A stretch of 24,014 bases of DNA from Marinosulfonomonas sp. (lineage in GTDB: Bacteria; Pseudomonadota; Alphaproteobacteria; Rhodobacterales; Rhodobacteraceae). The notes below the pieces were generated by a model. That model worked only from the letters and a program-made list of their open reading frames with translations. It was not told the DNA's origin and searched no databases. Position 1 is the first letter of the stretch; every line of letters starts with the position of its first letter. Shown here piece after piece: positions 6,049 through 14,995 of the stretch. Both the position numbers and the translations under genes were made by a program. The DNA is taken from contig JALSJL010000131.1 in the NCBI GenBank assembly GCA_026989405.1, forward strand, positions 1-24,014, in the 5' to 3' direction.

Positions 6049-8138
6049 TCCTGGTTGAGTCCGGCCCGGCCGATGAGCGCGCTTTCGAGGCCAAGCTGCA
6101 GTTTACCCGCCAACTGGTGTCATGTGGCCATGAGGCTTTCATTGATCAGGACAGCGTGCCCGAAGCGTTGACCGGCACGCGGCTGTATGACGCGGTGGCG
6201 TTTCTTGCCAGTGCCGATGAGGCCGACATCTCGATGGTGGTGGTGATCGGTGCCGAAGCCATTGACGAGACCACCCTGCGACGATTGCGAAACCTGCGGC
6301 TGCCGCCCGATTGCCCGGTCCGGGCGGTGGGGTGGTTTGCCGATCATCAGGCCAGGATCGCCGCGCAGTCGCGCCTGGCCTATGTCCTGGGGTTCGAACC
6401 CGAGATCGTCGATCTCGATGATCTGCAACCCAATCCGCTGCGAAAGGGCTCGATCGCGCCGCTTTTTGCCGGCCATTGCCAGCCATCCGGGCCGCAGGCA
6501 ACCGGGGCGCAGAGCCGTCGGTTGCTGCTGGTTCTGTCGGCGCAGATGCTGGAAGACGACGACACGCTTGCCGACCTGGACATGCTGTCGGGCCTTTCCG
6601 GGCTCGAGCTGGTTTTGCTGACATCGGGGCAGGGCAAGGAGCTGATCCGCAAGAACGCATACCCGCTGCCCCTGGCCTTCGGGTTTGGCGAGCTTGCGCC
6701 GGAAACCTTTGCGGCAATGGCCGACATGATCGCGGTTTTCGGCCCCTCTGTGCCGGGTGAGCAGGTTGCCGGGGTCTGCCTCGACATGATGCGAAACGGG
6801 GCGGTCGTGCTGGATTGCACGCAAGGCAGCGCGCTTGTCGCCACCGGTGCGCCGGCGGTGCGCGGGCCTTACCGGCTGGCCGGGCTGCTGCCCTTCCTGC
6901 AAAGCAACATCCTGCCCAATCTGGACAGGCTGGGCCAGGAGGCCGCGGGCCACGCGTGGTTGCGCGGCAATGATTTTCGGCGCCTTGAAACTGCGCTGGG
7001 GCTGCCCGAGGCTGCCTCCGAAGGCCGGGGCGTGCCTGCCGGAGAGGCGAAGATGATCTTCATGCCGACAAACGGCGTCGGGCTGGGGCACGCACAGCGC
7101 GCTTCGCTGGTTGCGCGCGAGGTCGAGGAGATCGGGGCAGATGGCAGGGTCGGCTTTGCGGCCTACCCCAGCTGCATCCCGCTGCTGCAGTCCAAGGGGT
7201 TCGACTGCATGCCGCTGGTGGCGCGCAGCGAGCATCACGATGCGCCCAATGCAAATGATCTGGTGAACTATCTCAGGCTGCGGCAATTGCACCGCACAGG
7301 CGACACGCTGGTGTTCGACGGTGGCTATGTCTTCGACTCGGTCTTTCGCACGATCCTCGAAAAGCAACTGACCGGCATCTGGATCCGGCGCGGGCTGTGG
7401 CAGGCCGGGCAGGCGCGCCGGACGCCGTTGGAGCGCGAAGCGGTGTTTCGGCGTGTGATCGTGCCCGAAGAGGCATTTCCCGAGTTGAACACGGACTATT
7501 CCTTCGGGCCGAAAGTGCACCGTGTCGGGCCGATCGTGCAGGAAAGCCGGCAGACGCCGAACCAGCGCGCCAACCTGCGTGCGGCATTGGCTGAAAAGTT
7601 CGGGCGCCCGTATGAGCGCCTGATTGTCACCATGCTGGGCGGCGGTGTTGCGGCCGACCGGAACAGCCAGTTGCAGACGATCTGCGCCGAGGTCGAGGCA
7701 CACCCGGACTGGCTGCACCTGATGGTGGTCTGGCCAAGCGCGAAAGTGGCGGCGGGGCTGCATGGCTGGAGCAATTCGCATCCGGTCACCACGCAGCGGG
7801 CGCTGGACCTGTGCCGGGCCGGCGACCTGATGGTCTCGGCTTCGGGCTACAACTCTGTCCACGAAGCGTATTACCACGCGATACCCGCGATTTTCATTCC
7901 GCAGATGGCCAGTTACATGGACGATCAGGACCGCCGGGCGCGGGCGATGTCAGAGCGCGACCTGGCGGTGACGCTTGCGCCGCAAGATCTGATGTCGCTG
8001 CAGCGCGAACTGGTGGACTGCCTGGAAAACGGCAAGGCCGAGGATCTGCGCGACCGACTCGGGGCGGCCGCGCCCCCGGAGCGCGGGACAGGCGCGGCTG
8101 CGGAACTGATCAGGGAGGTTGTGCATGATGAGCGATGA
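6045..8138 (+). CDS. Two-part protein with C-terminal MurG/GT28-like glycosyltransferase domain
   Basis: 697 residues, about twice a normal GT-B enzyme. Residues from about 338 on look like a GT28/MurG-type domain: the donor/acceptor cleft loop NGVGLGHAQR at 343-352, a Rossmann-like second half starting near RLIVTMLGGG, and SASGYNSVHEAYYHAIPAIFIP from residue 598 followed by DDQDRRARAM, the nucleotide-sugar-binding region of that family. Residues 1-335 have an alternating alpha/beta character (AVAFLASADEADISMVVVIG, LLLVLSAQMLEDDD, MIAVFGPSVPGEQVAG) and may be a degenerate glycosyltransferase or Rossmann-type unit; no motif identifies them. No membrane segment is seen. ATG 6045 overlaps the upstream TGA, with a good Shine-Dalgarno (AAGGTGGAGG). 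The substrate is unknown. Confidence 0.8.
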   Translation: MILVESGPADERAFEAKLQFTRQLVSCGHEAFIDQDSVPEALTGTRLYDAVAFLASADEADISMVVVIGAEAIDETTLRRLRNLRLPPDCPVRAVGWFADHQARIAAQSRLAYVLGFEPEIVDLDDLQPNPLRKGSIAPLFAGHCQPSGPQATGAQSRRLLLVLSAQMLEDDDTLADLDMLSGLSGLELVLLTSGQGKELIRKNAYPLPLAFGFGELAPETFAAMADMIAVFGPSVPGEQVAGVCLDMMRNGAVVLDCTQGSALVATGAPAVRGPYRLAGLLPFLQSNILPNLDRLGQEAAGHAWLRGNDFRRLETALGLPEAASEGRGVPAGEAKMIFMPTNGVGLGHAQRASLVAREVEEIGADGRVGFAAYPSCIPLLQSKGFDCMPLVARSEHHDAPNANDLVNYLRLRQLHRTGDTLVFDGGYVFDSVFRTILEKQLTGIWIRRGLWQAGQARRTPLEREAVFRRVIVPEEAFPELNTDYSFGPKVHRVGPIVQESRQTPNQRANLRAALAEKFGRPYERLIVTMLGGGVAADRNSQLQTICAEVEAHPDWLHLMVVWPSAKVAAGLHGWSNSHPVTTQRALDLCRAGDLMVSASGYNSVHEAYYHAIPAIFIPQMASYMDDQDRRARAMSERDLAVTLAPQDLMSLQRELVDCLENGKAEDLRDRLGAAAPPERGTGAAAELIREVVHDER

Positions 8139-8568
8139 CATCTGGAGCGACATCGCCGCCCGGCTGTCGCCCTCGGCCCCCGTCGATCTTGATGCGCTGT
8201 TGCCGCAGGACCGGCCCCGTCCCGGCGGCTGGCTGGAGCGCGAGGTCGGGGCTGGCTGGGTAGCGCCGGCGCGCGCGATCTGGGCGTCTCGGCCTGGCGG
8301 CGCGGCCACGATCGGAGTGCGCGTCACCGGTGAGCTGGACAATGTCGCCCGAACCGCGGCCCGCCTTGTGGCCATCGCGACCGAGCGCAACGTCACGCCG
8401 ATCATCTTCACGACGCTGGCAAGCTGCGGGCTGGAGCGGTTCGGGTTTCGGGTCGAACGGTTGTCAGGCGCCAATGCGCGACAACAGGCGGTGTGCGAAG
8501 CCGAACTGATGAGCTTCTGGGATATCGTGATTGTCATCGACGCGGCGCAGATCGGCAGTCTGGGCTGA
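8125..8568 (+). CDS. Small cytosolic protein of unknown function
   Basis: 147 residues from ATG 8125 (ATG 8128 is equally possible; a TTG at 8119 lies closer to the Shine-Dalgarno). AGGGAGG at 8112-8118 is well spaced. It overlaps the end of the preceding gene by 14 bp, the pattern of a coupled operon, and is the last gene of the cluster. No family is recognised. An acidic N-terminal segment (DDIWSDIAARLSPSAPVDLDALLP) is followed by an alpha/beta region with strands such as ATIGVRVTGEL, VTPIIFTTLAS and WDIVIVIDAAQIG and two cysteines. There is no signal peptide. The gene stops 15 bp before the convergent lysR stop codon. Confidence 0.75.
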   Translation: MMSDDIWSDIAARLSPSAPVDLDALLPQDRPRPGGWLEREVGAGWVAPARAIWASRPGGAATIGVRVTGELDNVARTAARLVAIATERNVTPIIFTTLASCGLERFGFRVERLSGANARQQAVCEAELMSFWDIVIVIDAAQIGSLG

Positions 8569-8583
8569 ACGCTGCGAAGGCGC

Positions 8584-9492
8584 TCAGCCGCCCGTGTTCT
8601 CGGCAAGGAACGGTTTCAGGCTGTTGCGGAAGGCTTCCATGAATTCCAGCGTGATCATCGACACCGGCGTATGTGTCGGATGCAGCAGCGCCAGCCTGTG
8701 CACGATGGTCGGCACAAAGGGTTTGATCACGAGGCCGCGCTGTTGGTATTCGTGCGCATCCAGCGCACTGACCACCGAGACACCGACCCCTTCTGCCACC
8801 AGCATGCAGGCGGCGGTGAACTGGCGCACCTCGATCAGGGACCGCAGGGCCACGCCGTTTTGCAGAAATGTCTCTTCGAGCTGGCGGAAAAACACGCTGT
8901 CGCGCCGGGTATGGATGATCCCTTCGCCTTCCAGGTCCGACGGGCCGACCTGGCGGGCGTCTGACAGGCGGTGTCCGGCCGGCAGGATGCACACGGCCCC
9001 CATGCTCAGGGTTTCGCTTGCAACCGCCGGGTGGTCGGAGAAATTGTCGGTGATGCCGAAATCATACTGCTCGCCGATGATCCATTCGAGAATGCGCTCG
9101 GGGCGGTCGGGTTCGATGGTGACGGTGACGCCGGGGCGTTCACGCAGGAAATCGGCGACGACGCCGGGCAGGTGGCTGGTGGCAAAGCCCGGCAGGCAGG
9201 CAATGCGCAGGTGGCCGGCCTTGCGCTCGGTGAGGTCCTTGGTCAGTTCCTCAAGGTGGTGGACGCTGGACAGGAGGCGCTCGACCTCGCCCAGCAGGTA
9301 GCGCGATTCCTGGGTTGGCACGAGGCGACCGTCACGACGTTGAAACAGTTCAAAGCCGACCTCGGTCGAAAAATCGCGCAGAAGGCGTGAAACCGCGGGT
9401 TGGGAAACCGTCAGTTCCTCGGCCGCGCGGGTGATGTTGCCCAACTGCGCAACCGCGCGGAAGGCTTCCAGCTGTCTGAGACGTATGGCCAT
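8584..9492 (-). CDS. LysR family transcriptional regulator, divergent to ugp operon
   Basis: 302 residues, a standard LysR length. The N-terminal winged helix-turn-helix (about 3-62: IRLRQLEAFRAVAQLGNITRAAEELTVSQPAVSRLLRDFS...ELFQRR) is canonical. A linker helix follows (YLLGEVERLLSSVHHLEELTKDL), then a periplasmic-binding-protein-like effector domain from about residue 92 (GHLRIACLPGFATSHLPGVVADF). Its position back-to-back with ugpB suggests control of glycerol-phosphate uptake, with a LysR-type dyad at 9530-9550, 38 bp from its own start, which also fits autoregulation. In E. coli the ugp operon is controlled by PhoB rather than by a neighbouring LysR protein, so the effector here is unknown. 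The Shine-Dalgarno is weak, but the start matches the family. Confidence 0.93.
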   Translation of the reverse strand: MAIRLRQLEAFRAVAQLGNITRAAEELTVSQPAVSRLLRDFSTEVGFELFQRRDGRLVPTQESRYLLGEVERLLSSVHHLEELTKDLTERKAGHLRIACLPGFATSHLPGVVADFLRERPGVTVTIEPDRPERILEWIIGEQYDFGITDNFSDHPAVASETLSMGAVCILPAGHRLSDARQVGPSDLEGEGIIHTRRDSVFFRQLEETFLQNGVALRSLIEVRQFTAACMLVAEGVGVSVVSALDAHEYQQRGLVIKPFVPTIVHRLALLHPTHTPVSMITLEFMEAFRNSLKPFLAENTGG

Positions 9493-9529
9493 GGGGATCC
9501 GGGTTGGTTGTGCGGGCTTGTCTGATCAA

Positions 9530-9550
9530 GGCATAATATCATGTTATGCC
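9530..9550. promoter_or_regulatory. LysR-type operator dyad
   Basis: GGCATAA-N7-TTATGCC is a perfect 7+7 bp inverted repeat. It contains T-N11-A (T9534 to A9546), the core recognised by LysR-type regulators, and lies in the lysR-ugpB intergenic region, where such sites belong. Which regulator binds is inferred from position. Confidence 0.65.
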
Positions 9551-9552
9551 AC

Positions 9553-9582
9553 TTGTTACAAAACTTTCATTTGAATTATGTT
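9553..9582 (+). promoter_or_regulatory. Predicted ugpB promoter with Pho-box-like sequence
   Basis: TTGTTA (9553-9558) and TATGTT (9577-9582) stand 18 bp apart and match the -35/-10 consensus at four of six positions each. The same stretch reads TTGTTAC-AAAA-CTTTCAT (9553-9570), which fits the 7-4-7 layout of a Pho box: the second half is six of seven against CTGTCAT, the first only four of seven. PhoB control of ugp is established in E. coli; here it is a suggestion. Confidence 0.45.
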
Positions 9583-9688
9583 TCGGCCCGTGGTTTTGTA
9601 GTGTCAGGAAAGACGGTTCACCGTTGGCCAACTGAGGGGACTCCGGGCCGCGGTGGCGCTTTGCTGAAACAACTTGGGAGAGACAATC

Positions 9689-10993
9689 ATGAAACATTCG
9701 ACCCTCGGCTCCATCGTCGCAGGCGTGGCGCTGTCATTTGCATCGACGGCATTTGCGCAGGTGGAGATCCAGTGGTGGCACGCCATGGGCGGCACCAACG
9801 GCGAACGCGTCGACAAAATCGCCGCCGATTTCAACGCGACCCAGTCGGACTACAAGATCGTGCCCGTCTACAAGGGCAACTACACCGAGACGATGACCGG
9901 CGCGATCGCGGCGTTCCGCGCCAAGGAGCACCCGACCATCGTGCAGGTGTTCGAGGTGGGCACGGCAACGATGATGGCGGCCAAGGGCGCGATCTATCCC
10001 GTGGAACAACTGATGGCCGACACCGGCGAGCCGTTCGACAAGGGTGACTTCCTGCCGGCGGTGATTTCGTATTACCAGACGCCGGACGGTGAATTGCTGT
10101 CGATGCCGTTCAACAGCTCGACCCCGGTTCTGTGGTATAACAAGGATGCGCTGGACGCCGCCGGCGCCGAGGTTCCGACAACCTGGGCCGAGGTGAAGGA
10201 CGCGTCGCAAAAGCTGGTCGACAACGGCATGAAATGCGGCTTTTCCTTTGGCTGGCAATCCTGGGTCATGATCGAGAACTTCTCGGCCTGGCACAACATC
10301 CCGATGGGAACCAAGGAAAACGGCTTTGCCGGGTTCGACACCGAGTTGGTCTTCAACAATGACGCCGTGATCAACCGACTGGCGGACGTGGCCGACATGG
10401 GCAAGGACAGCCTGTTCGTCTATGGCGGCCGGCGCGGCGACAGCCTGCCGATGTTCACCGGCGGCGAATGCGGCATGTGGCTGAACTCATCGGCCTATTA
10501 CGGCTCGATCAAGAGCCAGTCCGAGTTCAACTTTGGCCAGACCATGCTGCCGCTGGATACCGACGTTGCGGAGGCGCAGCAGAACTCGATCATCGGCGGT
10601 GCAACGCTGTGGGTCCTGGCCGGCAAGTCGGACGAGGAATACAAGGGAACCGCGAAGTTCCTGAACTATCTTGCCTCGCCCGAAGTGCAGGCCTGGTGGC
10701 ACCAGGAAACCGGCTATGTGCCGATCACCCAGGCCGCCTATGAACTGTCGCAGGAGCAGGGGTTCTACGAAAGCAACCCCGGCACCGACACCGCGATCAA
10801 GCAGCTCAGCCTGAACGAGCCGACACCGGCATCGCGCGGTATCCGCTTCGGCAACTTCGTGCAGATCCGCGACATCATCAACGAAGAGATGGAAGCGATC
10901 TGGGCCGGCGACAAGACCGCCAGGGAAGCCATGGACACCGCTGTCGAGCGCGGCAACGTGCTGTTGCGCAAGTTCGAGCGCGCGATCCAGTAG
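9689..10993 (+). CDS. ugpB: sn-Glycerol-3-phosphate-binding periplasmic protein UgpB
   Basis: 434 residues. The signal peptide MKHSTLGSIVAGVALSFASTAFA is probably cleaved after residue 23 or 24. The mature protein is a cluster-type extracellular solute-binding protein of the UgpB branch: VEIQWWHAMGGTNGERVDKIAADFN at the mature N-terminus, then PTIVQVFEVGTATMMAAKGAIYPV, LSMPFNSSTPVLWYNKDA, CGFSFGWQSWVMIENFSAWHN, and PEVQAWWHQETGYVPIT near the end. These are the conserved blocks of UgpB proteins. It captures glycerol-3-phosphate or glycerophosphodiesters in the periplasm and delivers them to UgpAE. The start is fixed by GGGAGA seven bases before the ATG. It is first in the ugpBAECQ order, and a stable stem-loop follows its stop codon. 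Confidence 0.95.
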   Translation: MKHSTLGSIVAGVALSFASTAFAQVEIQWWHAMGGTNGERVDKIAADFNATQSDYKIVPVYKGNYTETMTGAIAAFRAKEHPTIVQVFEVGTATMMAAKGAIYPVEQLMADTGEPFDKGDFLPAVISYYQTPDGELLSMPFNSSTPVLWYNKDALDAAGAEVPTTWAEVKDASQKLVDNGMKCGFSFGWQSWVMIENFSAWHNIPMGTKENGFAGFDTELVFNNDAVINRLADVADMGKDSLFVYGGRRGDSLPMFTGGECGMWLNSSAYYGSIKSQSEFNFGQTMLPLDTDVAEAQQNSIIGGATLWVLAGKSDEEYKGTAKFLNYLASPEVQAWWHQETGYVPITQAAYELSQEQGFYESNPGTDTAIKQLSLNEPTPASRGIRFGNFVQIRDIINEEMEAIWAGDKTAREAMDTAVERGNVLLRKFERAIQ

Positions 10994-11010
10994 ATCGGTT
11001 GCATGAAACC

Positions 11011-11039
11011 GGCCGTCCCGCTGCGAATGCGGGGCGGCC
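11011..11039 (+). promoter_or_regulatory. Intercistronic stem-loop between ugpB and ugpA
   Basis: GGCCGTCCCGC (11011-11021) pairs with GCGGGGCGGCC (11029-11039) over 11 bp, with one G-U pair and a 7-nt loop. No T-run follows, so it is unlikely to be a complete terminator. In binding-protein-dependent operons (for example malE-malF) such structures protect the upstream mRNA and give more binding protein than permease; the same role is inferred here. Confidence 0.6.
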
Positions 11040-11067
11040 AAGACCCTTGCCGGCGGAGTGTTGAGCC

Positions 11068-11949
11068 TTGCTGAAGCGCGTCCATTTCCCTTCCTCGCTG
11101 CTGCCTTACCTGCTGGTCGCCCCGCAGGTTCTGATCACGCTGATCTTTTTCATCTGGCCGGCAAGCCAGGCGTTGTGGCAGTCGATGCTGATCGAGGACG
11201 CTTTCGGCCTGAGCACCGAATTCGTCTGGTTCGAGAATTTCCAGGCGCTGATGGACGACCCGCTTTACCTGGCGACCTTCAAGCGCACGGCCTTCTTTTC
11301 GCTGGCGGTCGCCTTCGTTTCCATGAGCTTTTCGCTGATCCTTGCGGGCTTTGCCGACCGGGTCATTCGCGGCGCCACGGCCTACCGGACGCTGCTGATC
11401 TGGCCCTATGCCATCGCGCCGGTTCTGGCCGGCGCGCTGTGGGTTTTCATGTTCAACCCGACGCTTGGCATCGTGGCCTACGGGCTGGAATTCCTGGGCT
11501 ATGAATGGAACCACAAGGTGAACGGCGGGCAGGCGATGGCGCTGGTGATCATGGCCGCGGCCTGGAAACAGGTGGCCTACAACTTCCTGTTCTACCTGGC
11601 GGCGATGCAGTCGATCCCGAAATCGGTGGTCGAGGCGGCCGCCATCGACGGGGCCGGGCCGATGAAGCGGTTCTGGACGATCATCTTCCCGCTGATTTCC
11701 CCCACCACCTTCTTCCTGCTGGTGATCAACATGGTCTACGCCTTTTTCGATACCTTCGGCATCATCCACGCGGTGACGCAGGGCGGGCCGGCCAATGCCA
11801 CGACGATCCTTGTCTACAAGGTGTTCAACGACGGGTTCGTCGGGCTGGACCTGGGCGGCTCGGCGGCACAGTCGGTGATCCTGATGGCGCTGGTGATCGC
11901 GATGACGGTGGTGCAGTTCCGTTTCATTGAACGCAAGGTGGAATACTGA
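11068..11949 (+). CDS. ugpA: sn-Glycerol-3-phosphate ABC transporter permease UgpA
   Basis: 293 residues, inner-membrane permease with about six transmembrane segments (the first at about 10-33, PYLLVAPQVLITLIFFIW). The EAA loop that contacts the ATPase lies at about 189-212 (EAAAIDGAGPMKRFWTIIFPLISP), followed by TQGGPANATTILVYKVFNDGF, typical of UgpA/MalF-type subunits. The best start is TTG at 11068, with GGAG nine bases upstream; no ATG gives a full-length N-terminus. It pairs with UgpE, whose ATG overlaps the UgpA stop (TGATG). The upstream gap of 74 bp holds the stem-loop, so readthrough from ugpB is expected to be reduced. Confidence 0.94.
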   Translation: MLKRVHFPSSLLPYLLVAPQVLITLIFFIWPASQALWQSMLIEDAFGLSTEFVWFENFQALMDDPLYLATFKRTAFFSLAVAFVSMSFSLILAGFADRVIRGATAYRTLLIWPYAIAPVLAGALWVFMFNPTLGIVAYGLEFLGYEWNHKVNGGQAMALVIMAAAWKQVAYNFLFYLAAMQSIPKSVVEAAAIDGAGPMKRFWTIIFPLISPTTFFLLVINMVYAFFDTFGIIHAVTQGGPANATTILVYKVFNDGFVGLDLGGSAAQSVILMALVIAMTVVQFRFIERKVEY

Positions 11950-12800
11950 TGGTCGAAAATCGCCCCTGGCTTGCCTTTTTCACGCATGTGGTGCTGCTGA
12001 TCGGCATTTTCATCATTGCGCTGCCGATCTGGATCACATTCGTTGCGGCCACGCATGATGAAATCCGCATGACGCAGGTGCCGTTGCCGATGCTGCCCGG
12101 CGACCAGTTCTTCGTGAACCTCAAGCGCACGCTGTTCGGCTCGGGTCTTTCGGGCACCGAAACGGCGCCGGTCTGGCGGATGCTGCTCAATTCGCTGGTC
12201 ATGGCGATGAGCATCGCCATCGGCAAGATCGCGATTTCGCTGCTGTCGGCCTTTGCCATCGTCTATTTCAAGTTCCCGTTTCGCATGTTCTTCTTCTGGC
12301 TGATCTTCATCACGCTGATGCTGCCCGTCGAAGTGCGCATCCTGCCCACCTTCGAGGTGGTGGCGCAGCTTGGAATGCTCAACAGCTACGCCGGCCTGTC
12401 GATCCCGCTGATCGCCTCGGCCACCGCCACCTTCATGTTCCGGCAGGTGTTCTTGACCATCCCCGACGAGATGCTGGAAAGCGCGCGCATCGACGGCGCC
12501 GGGCCGATGCGGTTTTTCTGGGACATCCTGATCCCGCTCAGCCGCACCAATATTGCCGCCCTGTTCGTGATCCTGTTCATCTACGGCTGGAACCAATACC
12601 TCTGGCCGCTGCTGATCACCACCGACAGCGACATGACCACCATCGTCATGAGCATCAAGCAGATGCTTGAAGCCGCCGAACAAAGCCCTCAGTGGAACAT
12701 CATCATGATGACCGCGCTGCTGGCGATGCTGCCGCCGATCCTGGTGGTGGTGTTCATGCAGAAGCTCTTCGTCAAGGGCCTGACCGAAACCGACAAATAG
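11949..12800 (+). CDS. ugpE: sn-Glycerol-3-phosphate ABC transporter permease UgpE
   Basis: 283 residues, the second inner-membrane permease. It has an N-terminal transmembrane helix (THVVLLIGIFIIALPIWITF), a periplasmic loop (HDEIRMTQVPLPMLPGDQFFVNLKRTLFG) like that of UgpE proteins, and about five further helices. The EAA loop is ESARIDGAGPMRFFWDILIPLS (about 177-198), and GWNQYLWPLLIT follows, a strong MalG/UgpE marker. The ATG overlaps the ugpA stop, so translation is coupled. ugpC starts 10 bp after its TAG. Confidence 0.95.
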   Translation: MVENRPWLAFFTHVVLLIGIFIIALPIWITFVAATHDEIRMTQVPLPMLPGDQFFVNLKRTLFGSGLSGTETAPVWRMLLNSLVMAMSIAIGKIAISLLSAFAIVYFKFPFRMFFFWLIFITLMLPVEVRILPTFEVVAQLGMLNSYAGLSIPLIASATATFMFRQVFLTIPDEMLESARIDGAGPMRFFWDILIPLSRTNIAALFVILFIYGWNQYLWPLLITTDSDMTTIVMSIKQMLEAAEQSPQWNIIMMTALLAMLPPILVVVFMQKLFVKGLTETDK

Positions 12801-12810
12801 GACGCCGAAA

Positions 12811-13856
<1,046 letters not shown>

Positions 13857-13857
<1 letters not shown>

Positions 13858-14807
13858 TGGACGCGCCTGTCGATCTGTCGGCGCTGCGGCGCAAGCCGGG
13901 TGTCGTGCGGCTGCACGGCCACCGCGGCGCGCGCGGGGTGATGCCGGAAAACACGCTGCCGGGGTTCGAATTTGCCCTGGCCTGCGGCGTGGAGATCCTT
14001 GAGCTGGACGTGCATTTCACCCGCGAATCGATCCCGGTGATCACCCATAATCCGCGCCTTTCGGCCGATATCGTTCGCGATGAAAACGGCGAATGGATCG
14101 AGGCGCCGGGGCCGATGGTGCGCGAGCTGTCGCTGGCAGAGCTGCAGGCCTTCGACGTCGGCGGCATGCGCGACGGCACGCTTTATGGCGCACGGTTTCC
14201 GGACCAGGCCTTTCTGAGCGATGTGCCGACACCGCGCCTGACCGATCTGGCCGCGATCCTGGCCCGTCCCGAACATGGCCATGTCTGGCTGAACCTTGAA
14301 ATCAAGTCGTCGCCCGGCCACCCCGAATACACGCCGCCGGTCCCGGACATGATCCGGTCCTTGCTGGAGGCTCTCGATTCGCACGACCTGGCGCCGCGCA
14401 CGCTGGTTCAGTGTTTTGACTGGCGCGTTCTGGTTGAGCTGCACCGGCAGTTTCCGATCATCGCGCGGTCGTTTCTGAGCGAATACCCGGAAGACGGCGA
14501 CCATCCCGAAGCCAATGTCTATGAAGGCTCACCCTGGATGGCCGGCCTGTCGCTGGCCGATCACGGCGGCTCGATGCCCGATCTGGTGGCCGCCGCCGGG
14601 GGCGAGGTCTGGAGCCCGAATTTTCGCGATGTCACGCCGCATGATCTGGCACGCGCGCGCGAACTTGAACTGGTCGTGAATGTCTGGACGGTCAACCGGC
14701 AAGAGGACATTGACCGCATGATTGCGCTGGGGGTCGACGGGATCATCACCGACTACCCCGGCCGCGTGCAGCGGCGCCTGAAGGCGCATGGTCTGGAGTG
14801 GGCCTGA
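13857..14807 (+). CDS. ugpQ: Glycerophosphodiester phosphodiesterase (UgpQ-type)
   Basis: 316 residues, no signal peptide, so probably cytosolic as for E. coli UgpQ. It hydrolyses imported glycerophosphodiesters to glycerol-3-phosphate and an alcohol. The GDPD barrel motifs are intact: HGHRGARG with His22 and Arg23, PENT with Glu31, the metal ligands in LELDVHFT (Glu49, Asp51), and His64 in VITHNPRLS. Further blocks are VWLNLEIKSS, VNVWTVN and GVDGIITDYPGRV near the C-terminus. It is somewhat longer than E. coli UgpQ because of an insert (about 75-135). The ATG overlaps the ugpC stop. Last gene of the operon; a strong stem-loop follows three bases after the stop. Confidence 0.95.
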
Positions 14808-14809
14808 CG

Positions 14810-14834
14810 GGCTGAAACACGGATCGTGTCAGCC
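14810..14834. terminator. Stem-loop after ugpQ, possibly bidirectional
   Basis: GGCTG (14810-14814) and ACACG (14817-14821) pair with CAGCC (14830-14834) and CGTGT (14825-14829): 10 bp with a two-A bulge and a GAT triloop. Only two Ts follow on the plus strand. It lies between the end of ugpQ and the 3' end of the convergent tRNA-Asn gene, so it could end both transcripts. Confidence 0.5.
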
Positions 14835-14865
14835 TTGCGACCGCCCGGAATTTACCTGAAGATTT

Positions 14866-14940
14866 TGGCTCCGGCGGCAGGGATCGAACCTGCGACCAAT
14901 TGATTAACAGTCAACTGCTCTACCGCTGAGCTACGCCGGA
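14866..14940 (-). tRNA. tRNA-Asn (GUU)
   Basis: 75 nt on the minus strand with a complete cloverleaf. Acceptor UCCGGCG pairs with CGCCGGA, discriminator G, and the CCA end is encoded. The D-arm is GCUC-AGCGGUA-GAGC, the anticodon arm UUGAC-UGUUAAU-with anticodon GUU, and the T-arm contains GGUUCGAUCC. Asparagine identity follows from the anticodon. Confidence 0.97.
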
Positions 14941-14952
14941 ATACCGGAGGCG

Positions 14953-14981
14953 GATATAACAAGCACCCGTGGTCGCGTCCA
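14953..14981 (-). promoter_or_regulatory. Predicted promoter of tRNA-Asn
   Basis: Reading the minus strand, TGGACG (14981-14976) and TATATC (14958-14953) lie 17 bp apart, each four of six to consensus. The expected start is about six bases before the tRNA 5' end. It lies downstream of the MBL gene stop codon, so the tRNA can be expressed independently. Confidence 0.5.
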
Positions 14982-14995
14982 GAGGGATTTGCGCA

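Noticed and set aside
6120..7877. 585-codon minus-strand frame inside the large glycosyltransferase gene
   Set aside because: Shadow frame, His/Arg/Gln/Pro-rich, no ribosome site, while the plus strand has GT28 motifs and operon overlaps.
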